Shown here: piece after piece, positions 20,346 through 29,252 of the stretch | Layout: each line of letters starts with the position of its first letter | How positions within the stretch are numbered: position 1 is the first letter of the stretch | DNA from: Streptomyces sp. NBC_01429 | GTDB taxonomy: Bacteria; Actinomycetota; Actinomycetes; Streptomycetales; Streptomycetaceae | DNA: 64,000 nt | Reading direction: 5' to 3' | NCBI RefSeq assembly: GCF_036231945.1 | Contig: NZ_CP109599.1 | Coordinates: 2,140,501 to 2,204,500, forward strand | Made by a program: the position numbers and the translations under genes | The notes under the pieces: model-generated | What the model saw: the letters and a program-made list of their open reading frames with translations, nothing else | The model's database searches: none | What the model was told of the DNA's origin: nothing

Positions 20346-22211
20346 ATGACCGATACATACGCAGCCACCGACGCTGCCTCCCGGAAACCGTCCGCCGTGC
20401 GCACGTTGCTGCGGCTCTGGCCGTACGTACGGCCGGTGCGCGGGCGTCTCTTCGGCGCGGCGTTCGTGGCGGTCGTCGCGTCCTGCCTCGGCCTGGTGAT
20501 CCCGCTCGTGCTGAAGTGGATGGTGGACGGTCCGGTCACCGACCGGGACCCCGGAGGTGTCTGGCTGGGGGCGCTGGTGCTGCTGGCGCTGGGGATCGTG
20601 GAGGCGGTGCTGTTCGGCCTGCGCCGCTGGCTGGTGGCCAGGCCGCTGGCCGGGGTGGAGGCGGCGATGCGGGCCGATCTCTACCGTCATCTGCAACGGC
20701 TGCCGGTGGCCTTCCACGACCGGTGGCCCTCGGGTCAGCTGCTGTCGCGCGGGACGACGGATCTGATGCTGCTGCGGATGTTCCTGGCCTTCCCGCTGAC
20801 CTTCCTGCTGGTCAACTCCACCACGATCCTGGTCGGCTTCGTCATTCTGCTGATACAGGAGTGGACGCTGGGGCTGGTGCTGCTGGCGCCCGTGGTCCCG
20901 CTGGTCATCCTCTGTTCGCTCTTCGAGGCGCGGTACGCGCTGGTCGCGCGGCAGGCGCAGGACCAGGTGGGTGATCTGACGACGGTGGTCGAGGAGGGGG
21001 TCCTCGGCATCCGGATCATCAAGGGCTTCGGACGCCACCAGAGCCAGTCCCTCGCCTTCCGCGCGCTCACCCGGCGGCTGCGCGGCACGGAGCTGGGCAA
21101 GGCGCGGCTGCTGGCGGGCATCTGGGGCCTGATCATGACGATCCCGGAGCTGGCGATCGGCGCGGCGCTGGTGCTGGGCACGATCCAGGTGGCGGACGGC
21201 GGGCTCTCGGCGGGCACGCTGGTGGCGTTCCTGTCGACCGCGCTCGCACTGCGGTGGCCGGTGGAGTCGATCGGGTTCCTGCTGGCGATCAGCCAGGAGT
21301 CGGCGACGGCGACCACGCGGTTCTTCGAAGTGATGGACGTGCCGGAGGAGACCGAGCCCGCGGGGACCGGGGCGGGCGCGGCGGGCGCCGCGACCGCGGC
21401 GGGGACGTCCGTTGGGGACGGGCTGCGCTTCGAGGGCGTCTCGTTCCGGTATCCGGAAGAGGACCAGGGCGCGGAGTCCGTGCCCGTACTGACCGGGATA
21501 GATCTGCACATCAGACCCGGCGAGACCATGGCCCTGGTCGGCGCCACCGGATCGGGCAAGACGACGCTGACCGCGCTCGTCCCCCGGCTGCACGAAGTGA
21601 CGTCCGGGCGGATCACCCTGGACGGCGAGGACATCGCCCTGATGGAGCGGCGGCGGCTGCGCGAGCTGGTGTCGGTGGCGTTCGAGGAGCCGACGCTGTT
21701 CTCCGCGAGCGTCGGGGAGAACGTGCTGATGGGCAGGGCCGACGCCGACGAGGACGCGCTGGACCGGGCCCTGGACGTGGCGCAGGCGGGGTTCGTCAGG
21801 GATCTCCCCGAGGGGATCGGCACCGAGGTCGGCGAGCAGGGCCACAGCCTCTCCGGCGGTCAGCGCCAGCGGCTGGCGCTGGCGCGCGCGGTGGTGGGCC
21901 GGCCGCGCTTCCTGGTGCTGGACGATCCGCTGTCCGCGCTGGACGTGCACACGGAGGCACTGGTGGAGGCGGCGCTGCGGCGCGTCCTGCGGGAGACCAC
22001 GGCGCTGGTGGTGGCGCACCGGCCGTCGACCGTGCTGCTCGCGGACCGGGTGGCGCTGCTGTCGGAGGGGCGGATCGCCGCGGTGGGCACCCATCAGGAG
22101 CTGCTGCGGAGCAGTACGGAGTACGCGTGGCTGATGGCCGGGGCGGCGCCGGACGCCGAGACCCCGGCGAAGAGCACGGCAGGGGCCGGGGCCGTTGAGG
22201 GGAGCGAGTGA
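20346..22211 (+). CDS. ABC exporter subunit (fused TMD-NBD), degenerate Walker B glutamate
   Basis: A 621-residue type IV ABC exporter half: six membrane helices (residues about 30-320) followed by a nucleotide-binding domain. Walker A is GATGSGKTT, the signature is LSGGQRQRL and Walker B is FLVLDDPLSALD, with aspartate where the catalytic glutamate is expected. Together with the downstream subunit this is the layout of heterodimeric exporters of the BmrCD/TM287-288 kind, in which one ATP site does not hydrolyse. The stop overlaps the ATG of the next gene by one base (TGATG). The substrate is not predictable. Confidence 0.92.
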   Translation: MTDTYAATDAASRKPSAVRTLLRLWPYVRPVRGRLFGAAFVAVVASCLGLVIPLVLKWMVDGPVTDRDPGGVWLGALVLLALGIVEAVLFGLRRWLVARPLAGVEAAMRADLYRHLQRLPVAFHDRWPSGQLLSRGTTDLMLLRMFLAFPLTFLLVNSTTILVGFVILLIQEWTLGLVLLAPVVPLVILCSLFEARYALVARQAQDQVGDLTTVVEEGVLGIRIIKGFGRHQSQSLAFRALTRRLRGTELGKARLLAGIWGLIMTIPELAIGAALVLGTIQVADGGLSAGTLVAFLSTALALRWPVESIGFLLAISQESATATTRFFEVMDVPEETEPAGTGAGAAGAATAAGTSVGDGLRFEGVSFRYPEEDQGAESVPVLTGIDLHIRPGETMALVGATGSGKTTLTALVPRLHEVTSGRITLDGEDIALMERRRLRELVSVAFEEPTLFSASVGENVLMGRADADEDALDRALDVAQAGFVRDLPEGIGTEVGEQGHSLSGGQRQRLALARAVVGRPRFLVLDDPLSALDVHTEALVEAALRRVLRETTALVVAHRPSTVLLADRVALLSEGRIAAVGTHQELLRSSTEYAWLMAGAAPDAETPAKSTAGAGAVEGSE

Positions 22212-24106
22212 TGACGACATCGACCAGTACGGGGCCGGACGGCGCCACCGCGCCCGCGCGGCCGTCCGCCACGGCGCCCGCGCCCACGTCCACGCCCGTC
22301 GTGGACTCCCCCGCCCCGGACTGCTTCGTCCGCGACGATCTGCCGACGGCCGACGGCGCGACCGGCGCGCTGCTGCGGTCGCTGCTGGCCACCCGCCGTA
22401 CGCGCGTGGCCGTTGCCGCGCTGCTTCTGCTGCTCCAGCAGGCCGCCGCCCAGACCGGCCCGCTGCTCGTCGCGTACGCCATCGACCGGGGGGTGCCGGC
22501 CTTCCGGGACGGCGACCACGGCCCGCTGTACGCGGTGGGCGCGGGGTATCTGATCTGCGCGCTGGGTTCCGGCGCGTTCCAGTACGCGTTCGTCCGGGCC
22601 GCCGCCCGGATCAACCAGGACGTGCTCCTCGATCTGCGCGGCCGTATCTTCCGCCATGCGCAGATGCTCAGCGTGGACTTCCACGAGCGGTACACCTCCG
22701 GCAGGCTGATCTCCCGGTCGACCACCGATGTGGAGTCCCTGCGCGAGCTGCTGAGCGAGGGCCTCCAGGAACTCATCGGCGTGGTGCTGTCGTTCGTCTA
22801 CATCTCGGCGATGCTGCTCTATCTGGACCTGGGGCTCGGCGCGACGGCCGTGCTCTCCTTCGTACCTCTGTATCTGCTGGTGCGGCTCTACCAGCGCCGG
22901 TCCGCGCTGGTCTTCGGCCGGCGCTCCACCGCGATCGCCGCCGTCATCGTCAAGTTCGCGGAGACGATGAACGGCATCAGGCCGGTGCAGGCGTTCCGGC
23001 GCGAGCGCGCCAACGACGCGGCGTTCCTGACGCTCAACCGGACCCATGAGCGGAGCAACGGGGACTCGCTGCTGGAGATGGCCCGCTATGTGGTCGGTTC
23101 GCGGCTCGTCGCGAACGTCACCGTCGCCGGGCTGGTCCTGTGGGGCGCCTACCGGGTGGCGGACGGCACGCTGGCGCTCGGTGTGCTGGCGGCGGTGGTG
23201 CTGTATCTGCGGCGGCTCTACGAACCGATCGACCGGCTGGGGATGTTCCTCAACTCGTACCAGTCTGCCGGCGCCTCGCTGGAGAAGATCGCCGGTCTGC
23301 TGGCCCAGACGCCGTCCGTGCCCGAGCCGGCCGCCCCCCGGCCGCTGCCCGCGCTCACCGGTGAACTCCCGGGGCGCGAGGCCGTCTTCGAGTCGGTGGC
23401 GTTCTCGTACCGTACGGGCGGGGAGGTCCTGCCCCGGTTCGATCTGAGGGTCCCGGCCGGACAGACGGTCGCGGTGGTCGGCTCGACGGGCGCTGGCAAG
23501 TCCACGCTCGCCAAGCTGCTGGCCCGGTTCTACGATCCGACGGAGGGCCGGGTGCTGCTCGACGGGGTCGATCTGCGCGATCTGGAGACGGCCGAACTGC
23601 GGCGCGGTGTGGTGATGGTGACCCAGGAGGCGTTCCTGTTCTCCGGCACGGTCGCCGAGAACATCGCCGTCGGCCGCCCCGACGCCTCGCGTGCGGAGAT
23701 CGAGCGCGCGGCCAAGGCCATCGGCGCCCACGACTTCATCAGCGGCCTGCCCGACGGCTACGACACGGACGTGCGCAAACGGGGCGGCCGCATCTCCGCG
23801 GGCCAGCGCCAACTGGTCGGCTTCGCGCGCGCGTTGCTGGCCGACCCGGCCGTCCTCATCCTCGACGAGGCGACCAGCTCGCTCGACATACCGGGCGAGC
23901 GCGCGGTCCAGCGCGCGATGGACACCGTTCTGCACGGCCGTACGGCGGTGCTGATCGCGCACCGGCTCTCCACGGTCGAGATCGCCGACCGGGTGCTGGT
24001 CATGGAGCACGGCCGTGTCGTGGAGGACGGCGCCCCGGCCGACCTGATCGCGGGCACGGGCCGCTTCGCCGACCTGCACCGCGCCTGGCGGGACAGCCTG
24101 GTCTGA
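22211..24106 (+). CDS. ABC exporter subunit (fused TMD-NBD), partner of the upstream gene
   Basis: A 631-residue ABC exporter half with six membrane helices and an NBD. Walker A is GSTGAGKST and Walker B is VLILDEATSSLD with the catalytic glutamate. The signature is ISAGQRQLVGF instead of LSGGQ, so the degenerate signature here faces the Asp-type Walker B of the partner, giving one consensus and one degenerate site as expected for a heterodimer. An in-frame GTG lies 3 nt before the ATG at 22211. The two subunits are translationally coupled. They are probably a drug or lipid exporter; there is no regulator beside them. Confidence 0.92.
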   Translation: MTTSTSTGPDGATAPARPSATAPAPTSTPVVDSPAPDCFVRDDLPTADGATGALLRSLLATRRTRVAVAALLLLLQQAAAQTGPLLVAYAIDRGVPAFRDGDHGPLYAVGAGYLICALGSGAFQYAFVRAAARINQDVLLDLRGRIFRHAQMLSVDFHERYTSGRLISRSTTDVESLRELLSEGLQELIGVVLSFVYISAMLLYLDLGLGATAVLSFVPLYLLVRLYQRRSALVFGRRSTAIAAVIVKFAETMNGIRPVQAFRRERANDAAFLTLNRTHERSNGDSLLEMARYVVGSRLVANVTVAGLVLWGAYRVADGTLALGVLAAVVLYLRRLYEPIDRLGMFLNSYQSAGASLEKIAGLLAQTPSVPEPAAPRPLPALTGELPGREAVFESVAFSYRTGGEVLPRFDLRVPAGQTVAVVGSTGAGKSTLAKLLARFYDPTEGRVLLDGVDLRDLETAELRRGVVMVTQEAFLFSGTVAENIAVGRPDASRAEIERAAKAIGAHDFISGLPDGYDTDVRKRGGRISAGQRQLVGFARALLADPAVLILDEATSSLDIPGERAVQRAMDTVLHGRTAVLIAHRLSTVEIADRVLVMEHGRVVEDGAPADLIAGTGRFADLHRAWRDSLV

Positions 24107-24200
24107 GCCGTCGATCGCGCGCGCCTCCTGGACGGGCGGCGGGCATGGATCCGGCCCACCGGGTCGGCGGGGCCACCGGCCCGTTCCGTAGGATCGGGCC

Positions 24201-25385
24201 GTGACAAAGGGGACGGGAACGGCGACGGACACGGGGACGGATACGGGCTGGGCGTCGCCGACATGGATCGAGTCGCTGCTGAGCGAGGCGGCGGCGCGCG
24301 GGGACGGGGACGGGGTGCTCGACGCGCTCGCGCGCGGCCGGCTCCGTCTGCTCACCGCCCGGCTGCACGCCGACACCCCCGGCCACACCGCCGCGCTGCC
24401 GTCGCAGCGCGATCCCGCGACAGGCCGTACCTGCGTCCCGGTGCTGACCTCGGGCATGGTGCCGCCCTGGCATCCGGAGTGGGTCTTCCGGCGGACCTCC
24501 CTCGCCGAACTCGCCCACCGCTGGCCCCACGACAAGCGGTGGCTGGGGGTGAACCTTGGCACCCCGTACGCGACGGTCGTCGACGCCCGCCCCGCGCGGC
24601 GCAAGGCGTGGCCGGCGGCGGAGTCGCGGTCCGGCGGACCGCCGGCCGGACTGCTGCTGACGCACGGCGGCGGCCCCACGCACGGACCGGTGGCCCACGG
24701 TCTGGCCGTCGGCGCCCATCTCGCCGTGCACAACAGCCTCTTCTGGAACCAGCTCGGCGCCGCCTACCTGGACTACGAGACGGACATCGCCCGGCTGCGC
24801 GACCCGTGGGGAGTCACCCACCGCGCCGGCTACCGGCGGACGCTCGACTCGCTGATGGCCACCCGGCTGATGGGCCGTGCTCCCGAGTCCGTCCTGCGGA
24901 CCCGGCTCGGTCTCGTCCGCAGGCTGAAGCGCGCCCCGACGCGCCAGGAGTGGGCCGACGGCGTCACGGGGGCGCTGGTCCAACGCGGCGCGTCCGCCGC
25001 CGACCTCGCGGAGGCCGAGGAGTGGCTGCGGCGCGTCGTCGACTGCGAGGACCGTTTCCGGGCCGAGGGCTTCCTCGCGCCGGACGGGCGGATCGACACC
25101 CTGGCCGCCTTCGACTACGGACGGGCCGTCAACGTCGTACGGCTGGCGCTGGGCGCGCGCTACTGCGATCCGGCGGAGGCCGGGCAGGCCGTGGTGCGGA
25201 TCGGTGAACTCGCCCGGCGGGCCTACGGATCCTGGGCGGAGTTCTCCCTCGGCTACGGGCTGGCCCGGGTGATCCACTACGCCGGGGACGAGGAGGCGGA
25301 GATCACCCGCGAGGAGTCGCTCGCCCAGCACCGCATCCTCACCCAGGACCCCACGAGCCCTTACCGGAACATCCCGTGGTCATGA
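24201..25385 (+). CDS. SseB/DUF1266 domain protein
   Basis: A 394-residue soluble protein of unknown function. The first half has an SseB-like segment with LTSGMVPPWHPEWVF and GPVAHGLAVGAHLAVHN. The second half resembles DUF1266: DPWGVTHRAGYRRTLDSL, FDYGRAVNVVRLALGARYC, AYGSWAEFSLGYGLARV and the ending YRNIPW. GTG at 24201 starts directly in a hexanucleotide-like repeat encoding Thr/Gly/Asp. Its stop codon lies inside the ATG of a close paralogue (4-nt overlap), so both are made together. No catalytic residues are evident. Confidence 0.75.
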   Translation: MTKGTGTATDTGTDTGWASPTWIESLLSEAAARGDGDGVLDALARGRLRLLTARLHADTPGHTAALPSQRDPATGRTCVPVLTSGMVPPWHPEWVFRRTSLAELAHRWPHDKRWLGVNLGTPYATVVDARPARRKAWPAAESRSGGPPAGLLLTHGGGPTHGPVAHGLAVGAHLAVHNSLFWNQLGAAYLDYETDIARLRDPWGVTHRAGYRRTLDSLMATRLMGRAPESVLRTRLGLVRRLKRAPTRQEWADGVTGALVQRGASAADLAEAEEWLRRVVDCEDRFRAEGFLAPDGRIDTLAAFDYGRAVNVVRLALGARYCDPAEAGQAVVRIGELARRAYGSWAEFSLGYGLARVIHYAGDEEAEITREESLAQHRILTQDPTSPYRNIPWS

Positions 25386-26569
25386 ACCAGCGGCCGCCCC
25401 GTCCCTTCCCCCAGCACCCGGCGTACGCGGCGCCCTGGGTGCCGCCGTCGGAGACCGAGCAGCTGCTGTACGAGGCGGGCGCGCGCGGCGACGTGGAGGC
25501 GCAACTGCGGGTGCTGGCGGGCGCGGAGCTGTACATCGGCGCGCCGAAGGCCGAGGCCGACGCAGAGCCCGGCATGGTCACCTGGCGCCCGCACCGGGAC
25601 GCGACGGGGCTGGTCGGCAAGCCGGTGCTCACCCGGGGCATGCTGCCGCCGTGGCATCCCGAGTGGGTGTTCCACGGGGTCACCCTCAAGTGGATCGCCA
25701 CGTTCGAGTGGCGGGACCCGAGGCAGCCGCTGATCGTCAACGGCGGCACCCCGGGCCAGCTCCTGCTGCCCGCCACGCCCCGGCACCGCGCGCTGTGGCT
25801 GCGCTGCTACGCGGAGCACGACCGCCCCGACGGAGACCGGCTGATCGCGCTGCGGCACGGCGCGCTGCACGGGCCGCTCGCCTACGGCCTGGCCTGCGGC
25901 GTGCATCTGGCGATCGGGCACGGGGTGCCGTGGAACGAGGTGGGCACGGTCTGCTTCGAGTACTCCACCGAGCGCGAACTGCTCCGCGATTCCTGGGGCA
26001 TCACCGAACGTACCGGCTGGCAGAAGCAGTTGAACCTCCTGCTGGACGGGCGCAACAGCCCGGCGGAGACCGATTTCGTCCTGCGGGTGCGCGAGGAGCT
26101 GCGGACCGGCCTCGGCGAGCCGCCGCCCGCCGAGCTGTGGCGCGAGACGGCGGCCGGCCACGCGCAGGACCTGGGGGTGGGCCAGGACGCGGTCGTGCGC
26201 ATCGAGGAGCTGGTGCGGCGCGTCATCCGGTACGAGGCCCGGTTCCGCGCGGACGGACTGCTGCCGCCGGACGGCAGGGTCGTCACCGCGGTCGCCTACG
26301 ACTACGGACGCGCGGTGAACCTGGCGCGCTGGGGGCTGTCCGCCAGATTCTGCGACCCGCACGAGGCGGAGCAGGCGATCGTGTACGCCGGGGCGCTGAG
26401 CAAGTCGGCCTACGGCTCGTGGGAGGAGTTCTCGGCGGCGTACGCGCTGGGCCGGGTGCTGCGCTTCGACGACGAGGAGTACGGCTCGTACTACGAGCAG
26501 ACCGTCGTGGCCCACCGGCTCCTGACGGAGCACGAGGGCAGCCCGTGGCGGAACATCCCCTGGCGCTGA
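25382..26569 (+). CDS. SseB/DUF1266 domain protein, paralogue
   Basis: A 395-residue paralogue of the preceding gene with the same block order: LTRGMLPPWHPEWVF, GPLAYGLACGVHLAIGHGVPWN, DSWGITERTGWQKQLNLLL, YDYGRAVNLARWGLSARFCDP, YGSWEEFSAAYALGRVLRFDD and terminal WRNIPWR. The ATG at 25382 overlaps the preceding stop (ATGA); a GTG at 25376 is also open. Conservation of the C-terminal NIPW motif in both suggests it matters for the domain fold or for docking. The function is unknown; a complex between the two products is a fair guess. Confidence 0.75.
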   Translation: MNQRPPRPFPQHPAYAAPWVPPSETEQLLYEAGARGDVEAQLRVLAGAELYIGAPKAEADAEPGMVTWRPHRDATGLVGKPVLTRGMLPPWHPEWVFHGVTLKWIATFEWRDPRQPLIVNGGTPGQLLLPATPRHRALWLRCYAEHDRPDGDRLIALRHGALHGPLAYGLACGVHLAIGHGVPWNEVGTVCFEYSTERELLRDSWGITERTGWQKQLNLLLDGRNSPAETDFVLRVREELRTGLGEPPPAELWRETAAGHAQDLGVGQDAVVRIEELVRRVIRYEARFRADGLLPPDGRVVTAVAYDYGRAVNLARWGLSARFCDPHEAEQAIVYAGALSKSAYGSWEEFSAAYALGRVLRFDDEEYGSYYEQTVVAHRLLTEHEGSPWRNIPWR

Positions 26570-26799
26570 TTCCGCCCGCCCGCTCCCGTCGCCTCCTCGT
26601 GAGATGCCCTATGCCATACGTGTCTCTTCACGACTTGCGCAAATAGCGATCTATACGCGAATTTTGCCAGATCGAGAGAGTGACCGGTGTGTCGCATTAC
26701 CGATTCTTGGTTCTCTTGCAAATCTTTTGCCCGTCAGCACAGGTCATTCAGCACAGGTCCCGAACTCGCGACGGGCGAGTTCTGTCATCAGGGAGAGCC
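26570..26799 (+). promoter_or_regulatory. AT-rich promoter and leader of the lyase gene
   Basis: A 230-bp gene-free region noticeably richer in A+T than its surroundings. It contains a short inverted repeat GCAAA-TCT-TTTGC at 26718-26730. A perfect 8-bp hairpin, GAACTCGC and GCGAGTTC around a 5-nt loop (26762-26782), ends 8 nt before the GGGAGAG ribosome site. The first could be an operator; the second would sit in the mRNA leader close enough to affect ribosome loading. No known riboswitch is recognised. Confidence 0.45.
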
Positions 26800-27687
26800 A
26801 TGCGCTACGGCACTGCTTTGCGCGAAGCGGTCGCAACGCCTCGCACCACCCCGCTCATCGGAATTTACGACATGTACTCGGCCTCTATCGCGGCCCAGCA
26901 CTACAACGGATTCTTCGTCTCCGGATTCGGTTTCGCCGCGTCGCATTACGGGCTCCCGGACATCGGTTACATCGCCTGGCCCGACATGGTCGCCTTCGCG
27001 GGCCGGCTCCGGATGGCCTTCCCCCACCACCACATGCTCGTCGACATCGACGACGGCTATGTGGACCCGGAGGTCGCCTGCCATGTGGTGCGGCAACTGG
27101 AGAGCATCGGGGCGTCCGGGGTGATCCTGGAGGACCAGAAGCGGCCCCGCCGCTGCGGGCACGCCGACGGCAAGCTGATCCTGCCGCTGGAGGAGTACCT
27201 GGAGAAGCTCGACCTGGTGCTGCGCAGCAGGGAGGACCTCCTCGTGGTGGCCCGTACGGACGCCACGGAGGAGGCGGAGATCGTACGGCGCGCGGAGGCC
27301 CTGTCGCGGACCGACGCGGACGTCATCCTCGTCGACGGGGTGCGCAGCGTCGAGTGGATCCGCCGGATCCGCGCGGTGGTCGGTGACAAGCCCCTGCTGT
27401 TCAATCAGATCGCGGGCGGCAAGTCGCCGCGGCTCTCGCTCTCGGAACTCTCCGAGCTGGGTGTCGATGTGGCCATCTACAGCACCCCGTGCCTTTTCGC
27501 CGCGCACGGCGCGATCGACGGCGCGCTGATCGATCTGAAGATGTCCGACGGGCGGCTCCCGGATTCCCGGGAGACCGGCGCCATCGGGGTGAAGGGTTCC
27601 ACGGAACTGCTGGAGAAGAACATCAGCAGGCATCACCTCGGGCGGCACCCGGACCCGGAATCCGTCCCGGTCCCGGTATCGGTCTGA
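26800..27687 (+). CDS. Isocitrate lyase/PEP mutase family enzyme
   Basis: A 295-residue enzyme of the isocitrate lyase/phosphoenolpyruvate mutase superfamily. The barrel shows IYDMYSASIAAQHYNGFFVSG, the metal ligand segment VDIDDGY, and EDQKRPRRCGH with the catalytic-type cysteine Cys119 typical of (methyl)isocitrate lyase-like members. It should split or rearrange a 2-oxo/hydroxy acid C-C or P-C bond; the exact substrate cannot be told. ATG at 26800 follows GGGAGAG by 9 nt. The C-terminus ends in a short Pro-Val repeat. It is followed by a small secreted protein and a bile-acid-symporter-like carrier, suggesting uptake and cleavage of an organic acid. No phosphonate genes are nearby. Confidence 0.85.
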   Translation: MRYGTALREAVATPRTTPLIGIYDMYSASIAAQHYNGFFVSGFGFAASHYGLPDIGYIAWPDMVAFAGRLRMAFPHHHMLVDIDDGYVDPEVACHVVRQLESIGASGVILEDQKRPRRCGHADGKLILPLEEYLEKLDLVLRSREDLLVVARTDATEEAEIVRRAEALSRTDADVILVDGVRSVEWIRRIRAVVGDKPLLFNQIAGGKSPRLSLSELSELGVDVAIYSTPCLFAAHGAIDGALIDLKMSDGRLPDSRETGAIGVKGSTELLEKNISRHHLGRHPDPESVPVPVSV

Positions 27688-27745
27688 TCCGGTATTCCCT
27701 CTCGTGTCGACGAATCCCTTTCGGCCGGGCACCGGCCGGCATCGC

Positions 27746-28153
27746 ATGACGGAGAAGGGGCCACGTCCGACGCGCGCGTCCGCCAAGGGCGTCGCCGTCG
27801 CCGCGGGCATCCTCTGCGGCGGCGCCGGCGCCGGTCTCGCACAGGCCGACGAGCCTCCCCCGCCGACCGCGCTGATCGCCGGCCGGAACGTCGGCCTCCT
27901 GGTGATCGACAACTCCCACGCGGACTCCTGGCTGGAGATCGACCGGACGCTCAACTTCCTGATCGGCGCCAAGGGGACGGCGGGCAGCGACCACGACGGG
28001 GGCGGCGGCGCCATCGACGTACAGGCCGGGGAGAGCACGGCCCCGGCCGCGCCCCCGGCCACCGGTACCGACGGCGGTACGGCCGGCGGCGGGTCGGGCA
28101 GTTGGATCCCGCTGATCGGCCATCCCCCCTGGCAGGGGGAGAACGGTGACTGA
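27746..28153 (+). CDS. Small secreted protein of unknown function
   Basis: About 135 residues if the ATG at 27746 is used; a GTG at 27704 is also open, and neither has a convincing ribosome site. A signal-like stretch (AKGVAVAAGILCGGAGAGLAQA) is followed by a Pro-rich segment, a short ordered block (LLVIDNSHADSWLEIDRTLNFLIG) and a Gly/Asp/Thr-rich tail. I do not recognise a family. Its stop overlaps the next gene start by 8 nt, so it belongs to the same unit as the lyase upstream and the transporter downstream. A role as an extracellular partner of that transporter is only a guess. Confidence 0.55.
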   Translation: MTEKGPRPTRASAKGVAVAAGILCGGAGAGLAQADEPPPPTALIAGRNVGLLVIDNSHADSWLEIDRTLNFLIGAKGTAGSDHDGGGGAIDVQAGESTAPAAPPATGTDGGTAGGGSGSWIPLIGHPPWQGENGD

Positions 28154-29252
28154 CGCGGCGTCACGGACGGCTCCGGGGACGAGCCAAGGGGCCGAGCCGC
28201 CCGCCCGGCTGCCCGCCCGGCTGAGGAGGGCCGTCGATCCGTACGTCCTCGCCCTGCTCGGTACGGTCGCGCTCGCCGCGCTGCTGCCCGCGACGGGCCG
28301 GGCGGCCGGGGCCGTCGGCGGCTGCGCCGACCTCGCCATCGGACTGCTGTTCTTCCTGTACGGCGCGCGGCTGTCGGCCCGGGAGGCGGTGGACGGCCTG
28401 CGGCAGTGGCGGCTGCATCTCCTCGTCGGGGCGGCCACCTTCGTCCTCTTCCCGCTGCTGGGGCTGGCCGCGAGCGGGCTCGTCCCGCACGTACTCACCG
28501 ACCGGCTCCACATGGGCCTGCTCTTCCTCTGTGTCGTGCCCTCCACCGTCCAGTCGTCCATCGCCCTCACCTCCACCGCCCGGGGCAATGTGCCGGCCGC
28601 GATCTGCGCCGGTACGTACTCCAGCCTGCTCGGCATGGCGGCCACCCCGCTGCTCGCCGGCTGGCTGATCGGCGCCACGGCGGGCTTCTCGGCGGACGGG
28701 GCGCGGGCCCTCGTCGTACAGCTGCTTCTCCCCTTCCTGGCGGGGCAGTTGTGCCGCCGATGGATCGGGGACTTCGTCGCCCGGCACAAGAGGAAGCTCG
28801 GCCTGCTGGACCGGGGCGCCATCCTGCTCGTGGTCTACACGGCCTTCAGCCGGGGCATGGTGGAGGGCGTCTGGCAGCAGGTCACCCCCGTCCGGCTGCT
28901 CGCCCTGTTCGCGGTGTGCGCGACGCTGCTCGCACTGGCCCTCGGCACGACGTCGTACGCGGCGCTGCGGCTGGGGTTCAGCCGGGAGGACCGGGTCGCC
29001 ATCGTCTTCTGCGGCTCCAACAAGAGCCTGGCGACGGGGCTGCCGATGGCGGCGGCGCTGTTCGGGGCCTCGGCCGGGCCGGTGATCCTTCCGCTGATGC
29101 TCTACCACCAGATCCAGCTGATGGTGTGCGCGGTCATCGCGTCCCGCTGGGCGCGCCCGCCGTCCCCGCTTCGGCACCCGGCCGGTCCGCGGAACCGCCG
29201 GCCTGTCGCGGACCGGCCTCCTCCCCCACCCGCGCGTGCCGCAGCACCGTGA
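28146..29252 (+). CDS. Bile acid:sodium symporter family transporter (SBF-like)
   Basis: A 368-residue membrane protein with about nine to ten helices. The pattern LAIGLLFFLYGARLS, FLCVVPSTVQSSIALTSTARGN and IVFCGSNKSLATGLPMA is that of SBF-like members of the BASS superfamily, sodium-coupled importers of organic anions. The GTG start at 28146 overlaps the small secreted-protein gene. The last about 40 residues are hydrophilic and Pro/Arg-rich and run 119 bp into the convergent MFS gene, which ends at 29134, so the two 3' ends overlap tail to tail. The substrate may be the organic acid handled by the lyase two genes upstream. Confidence 0.82.
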   Translation: MTDAASRTAPGTSQGAEPPARLPARLRRAVDPYVLALLGTVALAALLPATGRAAGAVGGCADLAIGLLFFLYGARLSAREAVDGLRQWRLHLLVGAATFVLFPLLGLAASGLVPHVLTDRLHMGLLFLCVVPSTVQSSIALTSTARGNVPAAICAGTYSSLLGMAATPLLAGWLIGATAGFSADGARALVVQLLLPFLAGQLCRRWIGDFVARHKRKLGLLDRGAILLVVYTAFSRGMVEGVWQQVTPVRLLALFAVCATLLALALGTTSYAALRLGFSREDRVAIVFCGSNKSLATGLPMAAALFGASAGPVILPLMLYHQIQLMVCAVIASRWARPPSPLRHPAGPRNRRPVADRPPPPPARAAAP

